From positions 1 to 8,001 of the forward strand of contig JBELHJ010000080.1 of the NCBI GenBank assembly GCA_042091495.1: a DNA stretch of 8,001 nucleotides. Reading direction: 5' to 3'. This document shows, one piece after another, positions 1 through 6,713 of this stretch. Each line of letters begins with the position of its first letter. Within the stretch, counting starts at the first letter, position 1. A model generated the notes under the pieces. The model made no database searches, was not told where the DNA came from, and worked only from the letters and a program-made list of their open reading frames with translations. The stretch comes from JBELHJ01 sp042091495. Its GTDB lineage: Bacteria; Bacteroidota; Bacteroidia; Flavobacteriales; Flavobacteriaceae. The position numbers and the translations under genes were made by a program.

Positions 1-361
1 CGCCGTGTAAACGAATCACATACTTAATTGATTTTATCTTCTTTATAAAAGCTAATCCTAATTCTGGTGTTTCAACTATATCAATTGAATTTTCTGTATG
101 TAATTCTTTAATTTTTTTATTAATTGATTTAAAATTAAAAAGCCACGTTAATCCTTTAGACTTTTTCAATTTTAATCTATAAACATCTACACCTTCATCA
201 TTACACATTTCATCTGTAAAGTCATATTGATTTACACCAACAATAGATACTTTATGACCTAATTTAACCAAAGCTCTTGCAAATGTTTGTGTAAAAGTAC
301 CTATTCCACCATTTGGATAGTTTGCCTTAGGATACTCGTGTGTAATAAAGCAAATATGCAT
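1..361 (-). CDS. GT4 family glycosyltransferase, N-terminal part (cut by window edge)
   Basis: My translation from the ATG at 361-359 stays open for 120 residues to the window edge. It begins MHICFITHEYPKANYP and carries a glycine-rich GGIGT loop at residues 18-22. These are followed by a helix and a strand (ALVKLGHKVSIVGV, 30-43), then DIVETPE (94-100) and VIRLHG (115-120). This is the usual N-terminal Rossmann domain of GT-B, family GT4 enzymes, which bind the acceptor there and the nucleotide sugar in the missing C-terminal half. The start lies one base after the TAG stop of the upstream gene (365-363), so the two are almost certainly co-transcribed and translationally coupled. It probably adds a sugar to the lipid- or protein-linked glycan made by this locus on the cytoplasmic face of the inner membrane. 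Donor and acceptor cannot be told from this fragment. Confidence 0.88.
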   Translation of the reverse strand, partial: MHICFITHEYPKANYPNGGIGTFTQTFARALVKLGHKVSIVGVNQYDFTDEMCNDEGVDVYRLKLKKSKGLTWLFNFKSINKKIKELHTENSIDIVETPELGLAFIKKIKSIKYVIRLHG

Positions 362-362
362 A

Positions 363-1736
363 CTACTTGATTAATAGTTTTGAAATTTCTTTAGAGCTAT
401 TTAGAGTAAAATCATTTATAACATTAAACCACTCTATGCCCTTAGAGCTGTTATCTTGCATTACCTTTTCTATTAAAGGAATAAAATCTTCTTTAGAGTT
501 AATCCAATACACTACATCTTTATGCGGCATAGACCTGAAGTGTTGGTATCTGTAAATTCTATTTACAGACCAATTTTTATCTGACTTTACATCATAATTT
601 AAATATGCCGAAGCGTTATTAAAATACGTAAAATCATGTGCCATTGTTGACCCTAAATTAATAACCAAATCACAATGTTTACAAATATTAGCTAATAAAT
701 TGACATCTTTATAAAATGGGTAGATCTGAGTCCATTGTTCTTTTGTATTACTCCATGCAGGCACTATGGAAATAATTAAATCTTCATATTTGTTTACAAT
801 CTGATCATATCTACCAGAAACATCTACAGGACTTCTTCTAAATACAATCTGTATTTTGTCTTTATATTTACTAGAGCTCAAAGATTGCGCCAAATGTTCT
901 AAATAATTTGGGTCGTATGGTGATGTGCGAACATCATCACCAGAAAAACAAATAGTGAACTTGTTTGTATCTAAATTATACTGTTCAAAAAAAGTAGCTT
1001 TTTCTAATATATCTGCACTTTCATATAAACTGAATTGAGGTGTGCCTGTAATAATTACATTGTCTAGAGAAATCTCTGGATAATACTTCTGAAATTCATT
1101 TTTCATATGTTGCGACCACACCAAATACTTACTAGTTTTAATTGCTAATCTAGCTTTTGGCAAATTGTCCCAAGAATATATTGCGCCTATAGTTTTGATT
1201 CCTAAAGCTTCCGCTGCTTTAAAAACCGGAATTGCATTAATAGCCCTTTGATGTGTGCAAAAAATAGTATCTGGTTTGTATTGCTTTAAAAACTCTAATT
1301 CATCAGCTATACTTTTTTCAATAGACTTCTCATATTTCTCTTCGAACTTTAATATCTTGTTATAGCTCTCATGCTTTATTCTTCCAAAGAATTCAACTAG
1401 TTTGTAAAACCACTTCTTTTTACCTGTATGTGTTTTTTTCCAAGTTGCTAATATTGTTGGATTATCTTCTAGCCTTACATTATATAGTAATCTAGCATAG
1501 CAAATACTTTCTCTTAAAAACTTCTGTTGTAAAGTCTCAATATACTTAGGTAATTGTTTAGTAGTTAACTCAATATTATGCAATTGTTCTACTTCCGTAA
1601 TAGCATCTTTAGAAAGCGCATGATAAATAAGCAACTCAACATCTACTTTTTTCAAATAGACTATTATCTCAGAAAATAAATAATTTCTTATTCCTGTTCC
1701 GTCAGGTACTACAAATATTATTTTTTTCTTTTTCAA
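363..1736 (-). CDS. GT-B-like putative glycosyltransferase; candidate nonulosonate transferase
   Basis: The protein has 457 residues and I cannot assign it firmly to a named family. It opens with a Rossmann-like strand and loop (IIFVVPDGTGIRNY, residues 6-19). A charged helical stretch follows at about 125-150, then CTHQRAINAIP (160-170), SWDNL (188-192), a predicted strand ending in TGTPQF (230-235), and CDLVINLGSTMAHD (355-368). The SWDNL and TGxPQF pattern, followed by a late loop with a conserved-looking G-S-T, resembles GT-B transferases of surface polysaccharide loci. It has no signal peptide or membrane segment, so it is probably cytosolic. The start is TTG at 1736-1734, overlapping the neuA stop by four bases. 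An in-frame TAA lies two codons upstream and the next in-frame ATG is about residue 211, so TTG is the only reasonable start. Coupling to neuA suggests, by inference only, that it uses the CMP-activated sugar. A CDP-glycerol-transferase-like role is an alternative. Confidence 0.75.
   Translation of the reverse strand: MKKKKIIFVVPDGTGIRNYLFSEIIVYLKKVDVELLIYHALSKDAITEVEQLHNIELTTKQLPKYIETLQQKFLRESICYARLLYNVRLEDNPTILATWKKTHTGKKKWFYKLVEFFGRIKHESYNKILKFEEKYEKSIEKSIADELEFLKQYKPDTIFCTHQRAINAIPVFKAAEALGIKTIGAIYSWDNLPKARLAIKTSKYLVWSQHMKNEFQKYYPEISLDNVIITGTPQFSLYESADILEKATFFEQYNLDTNKFTICFSGDDVRTSPYDPNYLEHLAQSLSSSKYKDKIQIVFRRSPVDVSGRYDQIVNKYEDLIISIVPAWSNTKEQWTQIYPFYKDVNLLANICKHCDLVINLGSTMAHDFTYFNNASAYLNYDVKSDKNWSVNRIYRYQHFRSMPHKDVVYWINSKEDFIPLIEKVMQDNSSKGIEWFNVINDFTLNSSKEISKLLIK
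1733..1736 (-). promoter_or_regulatory. Stop-start overlap TTGA coupling neuA to the GT-B-like gene
   Basis: On the minus strand the neuA stop TGA (1735-1733) is embedded in TTGA, whose TTG is the only plausible start for the downstream 457-residue protein. The TAA two codons upstream in that frame rules out a longer product. TTG initiation at an overlap usually means reinitiation by the terminating ribosome, so the downstream protein should be made at a level tied to, and lower than, neuA. This is inference from the layout. Confidence 0.6.
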
Positions 1737-2452
1737 GCTTTACTCTTTTCGGAAAGTTTTCTGCTATTGATTAAAAATTCTTCAGCTAATTTCCAATCTT
1801 CTTCTGTATCAATATTTACATCTACTTGATTTGGAGATTCTATATAAGACATCTTAGAACCGTAAAGAGAATTTTCTTCTAATACAATACTAGACTTGGT
1901 AATATAAATACTTCCATTTCTATGATAAGCATCTGGTAAATCTTGTCTACGAGTTATAATTTCTTCGTCACCGGTAGCAATATTTAGATAACCATTTTTG
2001 TCTGGCACAAAAGCCCAATGTGGATTATAAACATGAGGTATTTTGGATACAGAAATTAAAGAATCTGAATCTTCTTTAATGAATTTATCTAAGGCTTCAT
2101 CTAAAAAATGAACATCTCTAAATGGATACGTCACTTGCAGTAAACAAACAGCATCAAAAGCTTTTCCTCTTTCTTTATAAAAATTTAATGCATGCTGAAC
2201 AACAGATAAAGATGATGAGCTATCTAAAGACAATTCATTTGGTCTAACAAAAGGCGCTTCTGCCATTAGAGATTTAGACATTTCTATAATCTCCTCATCT
2301 TCAGAACTTACAATAAAACTGTGAAGCAGACTAGATTGTTGAGCTATTTCTATCGTGTATTGAATTAAAGGTTTACCATCTAATAACTTAATATTCTTTC
2401 TTGGTACACCTTTTGATCCACCTCTAGCTGGTATTAGGCCTAATATCTTCAT
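1733..2452 (-). CDS. neuA: CMP-nonulosonate (sialic acid-type) cytidylyltransferase
   Basis: This 239-residue enzyme would couple CTP to a nine-carbon 2-keto acid, giving the CMP-sugar donor and pyrophosphate in the cytosol. The nucleotide-binding signature PARGGSKGVPRKN is at residues 8-20. LQVTYPFR (105-112) corresponds to the usual LQPTSPLR motif. The sugar-binding region RRQDLPDAYHRNGSIY is at 168-183. The C-terminal metal-site region reads VDVNIDT (210-216), where many members have DID. The length matches single-domain bacterial NeuA/LegF/PseF proteins, with no added O-acetylesterase domain. The ATG shares one base with the neuC stop (TAATG), and the TGA stop lies inside the TTGA start of the next gene. 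Family assignment is strong. The exact sugar (Neu5Ac, legionaminic or another nonulosonate) cannot be read from the sequence, so neuA is used generically; legF would be the alternative name. Confidence 0.93.
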   Translation of the reverse strand: MKILGLIPARGGSKGVPRKNIKLLDGKPLIQYTIEIAQQSSLLHSFIVSSEDEEIIEMSKSLMAEAPFVRPNELSLDSSSSLSVVQHALNFYKERGKAFDAVCLLQVTYPFRDVHFLDEALDKFIKEDSDSLISVSKIPHVYNPHWAFVPDKNGYLNIATGDEEIITRRQDLPDAYHRNGSIYITKSSIVLEENSLYGSKMSYIESPNQVDVNIDTEEDWKLAEEFLINSRKLSEKSKA

Positions 2453-3609
2453 TAATAGCTAATGGTTTTATAAAAGTTAAGTTCTACTTGTGCCAAAACA
2501 TCTGCTATCTTTTTACCAGAATTACCAGCGCCGTAAATTTGTTCGCTTTTAATATTGTTAGCGTTCATTTGAGTATGAATGGCACTTATAATGTCTTCTT
2601 TATTATAATCTACGTCTATTACATTGTTTCCACGCAGTCTCTTATGCTGCCTTGTACCTATGTTAACAACCGGAACTCCTAAAAACGAACATTCTCTTAT
2701 ACCAACACTAGAGTTTCCAATTAAACATTTAGAATTATATAACAGCTTTAAAAAATCATGAGATTCCATATTCTTAAAAAATCTAATATTCTTAGGTTTT
2801 TTTATTTCTCTAAAAGAACGAATGCCGTTAGAAGTACCATCTGCACCTGCATCTACATTAGGCCAAAACCAAAACGTTGGTACATCTATTTCTTTTATAG
2901 CATGTAATGTTTTTAAAACATCTTCTTTAGCCTGGCCATACTCATTGGTTACAGGATGTTGCATTACAACAACATATCCACTTTTCCAATCGCCTATTTC
3001 TCCAACTCCTCCATATTTTTCTACAGGATTAAAATCTAATTGTGGTTGAGACAATACATGTTTTGCTAAATCTATGGATGGACAGCCCGTTTCAAAGACA
3101 AAATTTGGATCTTCACCTAATCGTATAACTCTATCTCTTGCATCTTTGGACGCAACAAAATGAATATCTGCTAACTTAGTATTTGCATGTCTCACTTTCT
3201 CATCGATATTACCTGTGACTTCTCCCCCTTGTAAATGTACTAATGGTATATTTTGATAAGATGCAGCGATGCTTGTTGCAATCGTTTCGAATCTATCCGC
3301 AATGGTTACTACAGCGTCCGGTTTTAAATTATAGAAAACATTGGCTAGTTCCATAACTCCCAATCCTGTTGTTTTAGCCATAGCTGTTGGATTTTCGCCT
3401 TCAAGAACCATAAAAACACGCTCATCAACTTTGAATCCATCTCTCTCAATGAAATCAACTGCATTACCGTATCTATCTAAAAGTGCAGATCCCGCAATCA
3501 CTAGTTGTAATTCCAGATTTGGATGATTTTTTATTGCTTGTAAAGCAGTTTTAACCCTACTGTAAGATGGTCTAGCGGTAACAACTACTAATATTTTACG
3601 CTTCTTCAT
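2452..3609 (-). CDS. neuC: Hydrolysing UDP-N-acetylhexosamine 2-epimerase (NeuC/LegG type)
   Basis: This 385-residue GT-B-fold enzyme would hydrolyse and epimerise a UDP-HexNAc at C2. The product would be free ManNAc (NeuC) or the 2,4-diacetamido-6-deoxymannose (LegG) used by the following synthase. Visible motifs are TARPSYSR (11-18), ADRFE (104-108), HLQGGE (125-130), DEKVRHANTK (136-145), QHPV (217-220), WPNVDAG (249-255), GNSSVGIRE (298-306) and NIGTRQHKRLRG (316-327). The order and length fit the hydrolysing epimerase family rather than non-hydrolysing WecB. Three signatures differ from the classical form: RPSY for RAEY, ADR for GDR and HLQGGE for H-x-HGGE. I recall this as a recognisable subgroup. 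The ATG overlaps the end of neuB by 14 bases. An AAGGA sits a few bases upstream inside neuB and might act as a weak ribosome binding site. Substrate choice between UDP-GlcNAc and UDP-diNAcBac is unresolved. Confidence 0.92.
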   Translation of the reverse strand: MKKRKILVVVTARPSYSRVKTALQAIKNHPNLELQLVIAGSALLDRYGNAVDFIERDGFKVDERVFMVLEGENPTAMAKTTGLGVMELANVFYNLKPDAVVTIADRFETIATSIAASYQNIPLVHLQGGEVTGNIDEKVRHANTKLADIHFVASKDARDRVIRLGEDPNFVFETGCPSIDLAKHVLSQPQLDFNPVEKYGGVGEIGDWKSGYVVVMQHPVTNEYGQAKEDVLKTLHAIKEIDVPTFWFWPNVDAGADGTSNGIRSFREIKKPKNIRFFKNMESHDFLKLLYNSKCLIGNSSVGIRECSFLGVPVVNIGTRQHKRLRGNNVIDVDYNKEDIISAIHTQMNANNIKSEQIYGAGNSGKKIADVLAQVELNFYKTISY

Positions 3610-4603
3610 TAAGATCCTTATAATTTAAAAATTCCCATTTTTCCATGTCCCTAATCAGTGACTTTCCCAATATAGATTTATATAGACTTGCATCTATTCC
3701 AAATCCTTTAGGTTTTTTTGACTCCAAATCCTCAAAACTAAGAATATGTCCTTTCGGTAAATCTTTATTTAAGGCAAGTGATTTCTCGAAAATCTGTTTA
3801 ACCTTTTGATATTTTACATTAGAATGCTTATTTACAGGGTTATTCAAACTATTCTTTATATTCCTTACCGAGGTAACCATGGATTTTATTTCATCAATTG
3901 TCAAAGAGGAACTTACATCAGGTCCAAACTCTCTCTTATCAAAAACTGCATGCACTTCGATAATATCCGCACCTAATGCCGTAGCAGCAATACAAGTTCC
4001 TACATCCGCAGAATGATCACTATATCCTACTTGAATATTGTATCTATCTTTTAATTCCTGAATCACATTTAAACCATAATTGTCCGGTGAAGTTGGGTAT
4101 TCAGTCGTACACTGCATTATAGAATAATTCGCTTCCATAGAATTCAAAAATGCTACAGTCTCATCCAGCTCATCAAAAGAACTCATCCCTGAAGACAATA
4201 TTATAGGTTTCCCTGTCATACAAATTCTTTCTAACAAAAGATGATTATTTATTTCACCAGAACCTATTTTATATCTTTCTACTCCAACTTTTTCCAATAA
4301 ATCGACCGCAGCTATAGAAAAAGGAGAACTCATAAATTCTAGTCCAACACGATTACAATGGTCTTTGATTTCCATCCACTCAGACAAGTTGAACTCCATT
4401 CTGCGCCAATAATCTATTCTTGTATCATCTTGGCTAGAAGATTTAATTCGAAAGGGTTCATGAATAGAGCTTTCTGCTTCCGCAATATGAGTCTGAAATT
4501 TTATACAATCTACACCGGTTGAAGATACTGCATCAATAAATGCGTGAACCCTACCAAGTGATCCATTATGTGCTTGCCCTATCTCTACAATAATATTAAC
4601 CAT
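3596..4603 (-). CDS. neuB: N-acetylneuraminate/legionaminate synthase (NeuB family)
   Basis: This 335-residue protein would condense phosphoenolpyruvate with an N-acetylmannosamine-type sugar to form a nine-carbon nonulosonic acid in the cytosol. The N-terminal TIM barrel shows EIGQAHNGS (7-15), KFQTH (35-39), SSPFS (92-96), KIGSGE (112-117), SSGMS (137-141), TTEYPT (166-171) and GYSDHS (193-198). His197 (SDH) and His218 (EVH) match the two metal-binding histidines of the family. GPDVSSSL (227-234) follows. A C-terminal SAF (antifreeze-like) domain spans about 275-330, with KGFGID at 299-304 and ILGK at 311-314. Length and domain order are complete. The start overlaps the preceding GT4 gene by eight bases and the end overlaps neuC by 14. 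Position 297 in the SAF domain is lysine where the Neisseria enzyme has an arginine that contacts the substrate N-acetyl group. legI would be the name if the product is legionaminic acid. Confidence 0.94.
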   Translation of the reverse strand: MVNIIVEIGQAHNGSLGRVHAFIDAVSSTGVDCIKFQTHIAEAESSIHEPFRIKSSSQDDTRIDYWRRMEFNLSEWMEIKDHCNRVGLEFMSSPFSIAAVDLLEKVGVERYKIGSGEINNHLLLERICMTGKPIILSSGMSSFDELDETVAFLNSMEANYSIMQCTTEYPTSPDNYGLNVIQELKDRYNIQVGYSDHSADVGTCIAATALGADIIEVHAVFDKREFGPDVSSSLTIDEIKSMVTSVRNIKNSLNNPVNKHSNVKYQKVKQIFEKSLALNKDLPKGHILSFEDLESKKPKGFGIDASLYKSILGKSLIRDMEKWEFLNYKDLNEEA

Positions 4604-5690
4604 TAATAATTCGATTAAAATTATTCACCCAAGCTTCTCTATCATATATTATGGGGATTTCAATAGTTTGCTTTTGAATGCTATCAAATTTAGCTATAAC
4701 ATCATTCATTGCATTAAACCAACTCTTAGTCATATTTGGATAATCTACAAGAACAGTATGATTAATTCCTGCTATTATTTCATCAATAGGAGAAATATTT
4801 GAAGCTAAGCAATAGCAACCACACATCAAAGCCTCTGTCAAAGCTAAAGGATGACCTTCATGACAAAGGGTAGTGAATAAGAAAATGTCTGCGATGTTAT
4901 ACAATTCAGCTAATTCATAATTAAGCTTTCTGCCCAAATACATAATTCCATCCTTAAATTTATCTACAGAATCGGTTCCAACTATTAACAAAACACAGTC
5001 CTGATTATTTAAGTAAAACTCCCTCCATGCTTTTAACAAAATATGTAAACCTTTTTTCTTTCTATTTTGGCTCACCCATAAAAAAACTTTTTTATTTTCT
5101 ATGAAATAGTTTTCTTTTAGTTTGAGTTTTTTTGTAATAGAATAAGGACAAAAGATTTCAGTATTCACTCCATTTGGAAGAATATTTATCTCACATGGTA
5201 TAGAATGATTATTCAGTAATAGATGTCTTACACTCAAATGAGTTTGTGTCACTAATCTATCAATTGAGTATAAAATTTCTTTTCTTTTCCTTTCGTCAAA
5301 ATCAAAATTATATCCTCTCAAAAAATAAATAACCTCGAAATTCGAGTGCTTTGGTTTAATGAAGTCATTAATTGTTTTAAGAAGTTTAACATCATCAAAA
5401 ATTATGATTTTAAAAAAACAAGATTTATTACCTACTATTTTTCTTAACGCTTTTACATATTCATACTTTGTATCTTTATCTATATACCTTCTTCTTAAAA
5501 AACTATATGTATTAGGTCGAACTGTCACACCTTGAAAACTTTCTTTCTGAGAATAACTTTTACTACTTAAAACATAGTCAAATCGTATTTTACCCTCTAA
5601 TATTGCCTTAGATAATAATACGTTCCAACTACCAATTAACTTATCATTTGGCATAGGTTTATTTGAAAGTAAAATAGTTTTAGTTTTCAT
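4596..5690 (-). CDS. GT4 family glycosyltransferase
   Basis: This 364-residue GT-B enzyme has the standard GT4 C-terminal signature. LPNGVN is at 171-176, followed by the phosphate-binding KKKGLHILLKAW (211-222) and LLIVGTD (234-240). The nucleotide-sugar-binding loop EGHPLALTEAL is at 278-288, with Glu278 and Glu286 in the family's E-x7-E spacing, then MCGC (289-292). The N-terminal half is divergent, as expected for the acceptor-binding domain, and lacks the clear glycine-rich loop of the GT4 at the left edge. There is no signal peptide or obvious membrane segment. Its ATG directly follows a run of seven T residues with no Shine-Dalgarno sequence. It is the first gene after the 69-base gap, so a promoter there would make it the head of a neuB-neuC-neuA transcript. 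Its stop overlaps the neuB start by eight bases. It is a retaining glycosyltransferase by family; donor and acceptor are unknown. Confidence 0.92.
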   Translation of the reverse strand: MKTKTILLSNKPMPNDKLIGSWNVLLSKAILEGKIRFDYVLSSKSYSQKESFQGVTVRPNTYSFLRRRYIDKDTKYEYVKALRKIVGNKSCFFKIIIFDDVKLLKTINDFIKPKHSNFEVIYFLRGYNFDFDERKRKEILYSIDRLVTQTHLSVRHLLLNNHSIPCEINILPNGVNTEIFCPYSITKKLKLKENYFIENKKVFLWVSQNRKKKGLHILLKAWREFYLNNQDCVLLIVGTDSVDKFKDGIMYLGRKLNYELAELYNIADIFLFTTLCHEGHPLALTEALMCGCYCLASNISPIDEIIAGINHTVLVDYPNMTKSWFNAMNDVIAKFDSIQKQTIEIPIIYDREAWVNNFNRIING

Positions 5691-5759
5691 AAAAAAATAT
5701 AGATTCTAAGTTGAACGTTATAAAATTTCTTGTGATCTATTAATAACAATACATTATTT
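5691..5759. other. Only intergenic gap in the cluster, 69 bp
   Basis: This AT-rich stretch separates the GT-A-like gene from the GT4 gene. Read on the minus strand, I looked for the Bacteroidota promoter pattern (TTTG or TTG near -33, TAnnTTTG near -7). The best partial match, TAACGTTC, has no correctly spaced upstream TTG. No inverted repeat strong enough for a terminator is visible. A short AACGTT palindrome is present but is probably chance. The gap may hold a weak promoter or mark a junction between gene blocks, but neither is shown by the sequence. Confidence 0.6.
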
Positions 5760-6713
5760 CTAATAAGTTGAAAAACTTCTTAATACTATAATTAATTTCC
5801 CAAAATAATATCTAGTTATACTAATTAACCTTTTTTCGACATATTTTGGTACTGAATCGAATAAGTTTTCATTTAACTTATAATCTATTTTTAAATTCTT
5901 ATCATCAGTTTGATTACCCATATGATAAGCAAAACTTTTAGGTAGTGACAATCGCAGTCCACCTAAAAAATCAATTACCTGATCAAAATATTCATTTTCA
6001 CTTCCACCGCCCAATAAATGTAAAGATGGCTTATTCGGTATACGATTCAAAAAATACCTTCTCGTGGTAAAAACGAAATGGCCAGCTCCAATAACGACAT
6101 TTACATTTGATTTTTTTAAACCATATCTAAATAAACTGTCAATTTGATTATTGGCTTCTCTACCAATACTTCTTGCAAAGTGAATAATGTCATTTTTATT
6201 TATCTCAACTAGTTCTATTCCTTTATTAAATAAAAATCCCCATGTTGATTTAGTGAAATTATTTTGACCTCCCAAAATTACTGAAGGACTAACAAAACCA
6301 GCATTATTATATCTCTTAAAAACCTCTGAAATTTTCATCTCCCAACCCGAAATAAAATAAACATCAGCATCAGTAATGGTTATAAATTCCTCGTTGCTCA
6401 TTGAAATCAAAGATTTTAAACCATTTATTTTTCCGACGTTCTTATCACTAATAGATAAAACATCAAAATTTTTACACATCTCCCTTTTGTCTAACAAATA
6501 GTTTAAAACTTCTTTTGAACATGCATCAGCAAAAACTGAAATCTTGGTTTTTTTATTAATAGTTTTGATTATGGATTCAAAACAATTTTGAAAAACCTTA
6601 AAACTATGTCCATAATATCCATTATTTGAGGGAATATGTACAGATAATATAACTCTATGTATACTAACACTTGCAATTAATTTATCTCTATTTACGTTTA
6701 TTCCTTTTCTCAT
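5760..6713 (-). CDS. GT-A-fold glycosyltransferase-like protein, family uncertain
   Basis: The protein has 317 residues and looks like a GT-A transferase, though not a textbook GT2. The region at about 20-30 (RVILSVHIPSN) could be the first strand. The nucleotide-sugar and metal-binding DxD is TDADVYF (114-120), with Asp115 and Asp117. NVGKINGLKSL (92-102) resembles the N-x-G-x-x-x-A/G-x-N helix seen before DxD in GT2 proteins. Later segments are GAGHFVF (209-215), LLGGGSENEYFD (233-244), which suggests an acidic catalytic or acceptor-site loop, and YHMGN (263-267). The C-terminus (about 291-317) is rich in basic and hydrophobic residues and may touch the membrane. The start codon overlaps the stop of the upstream GT2 gene in an ATGA arrangement, implying coupled translation. 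No other in-frame ATG lies near. Donor and acceptor are unknown. A role in building the same glycan is inferred from context. Confidence 0.8.
   Translation of the reverse strand: MRKGINVNRDKLIASVSIHRVILSVHIPSNNGYYGHSFKVFQNCFESIIKTINKKTKISVFADACSKEVLNYLLDKREMCKNFDVLSISDKNVGKINGLKSLISMSNEEFITITDADVYFISGWEMKISEVFKRYNNAGFVSPSVILGGQNNFTKSTWGFLFNKGIELVEINKNDIIHFARSIGREANNQIDSLFRYGLKKSNVNVVIGAGHFVFTTRRYFLNRIPNKPSLHLLGGGSENEYFDQVIDFLGGLRLSLPKSFAYHMGNQTDDKNLKIDYKLNENLFDSVPKYVEKRLISITRYYFGKLIIVLRSFSTY

Noticed and set aside
367..555. Plus-strand open frame of 62 codons
   Set aside because: It sits antisense to the end of the GT-B-like gene and has no family features.
2488..3526. Plus-strand open frames of 61-75 codons at 2488-2682, 2822-3049 and 3341-3526
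   Set aside because: They lie wholly inside neuC on the other strand, have no recognisable motifs and no spacing for their own expression. They are frame shadows.
5691..5759. Promoter or terminator in the 69-base gap
   Set aside because: No correctly spaced Bacteroidota promoter elements and no stable hairpin could be found by eye.
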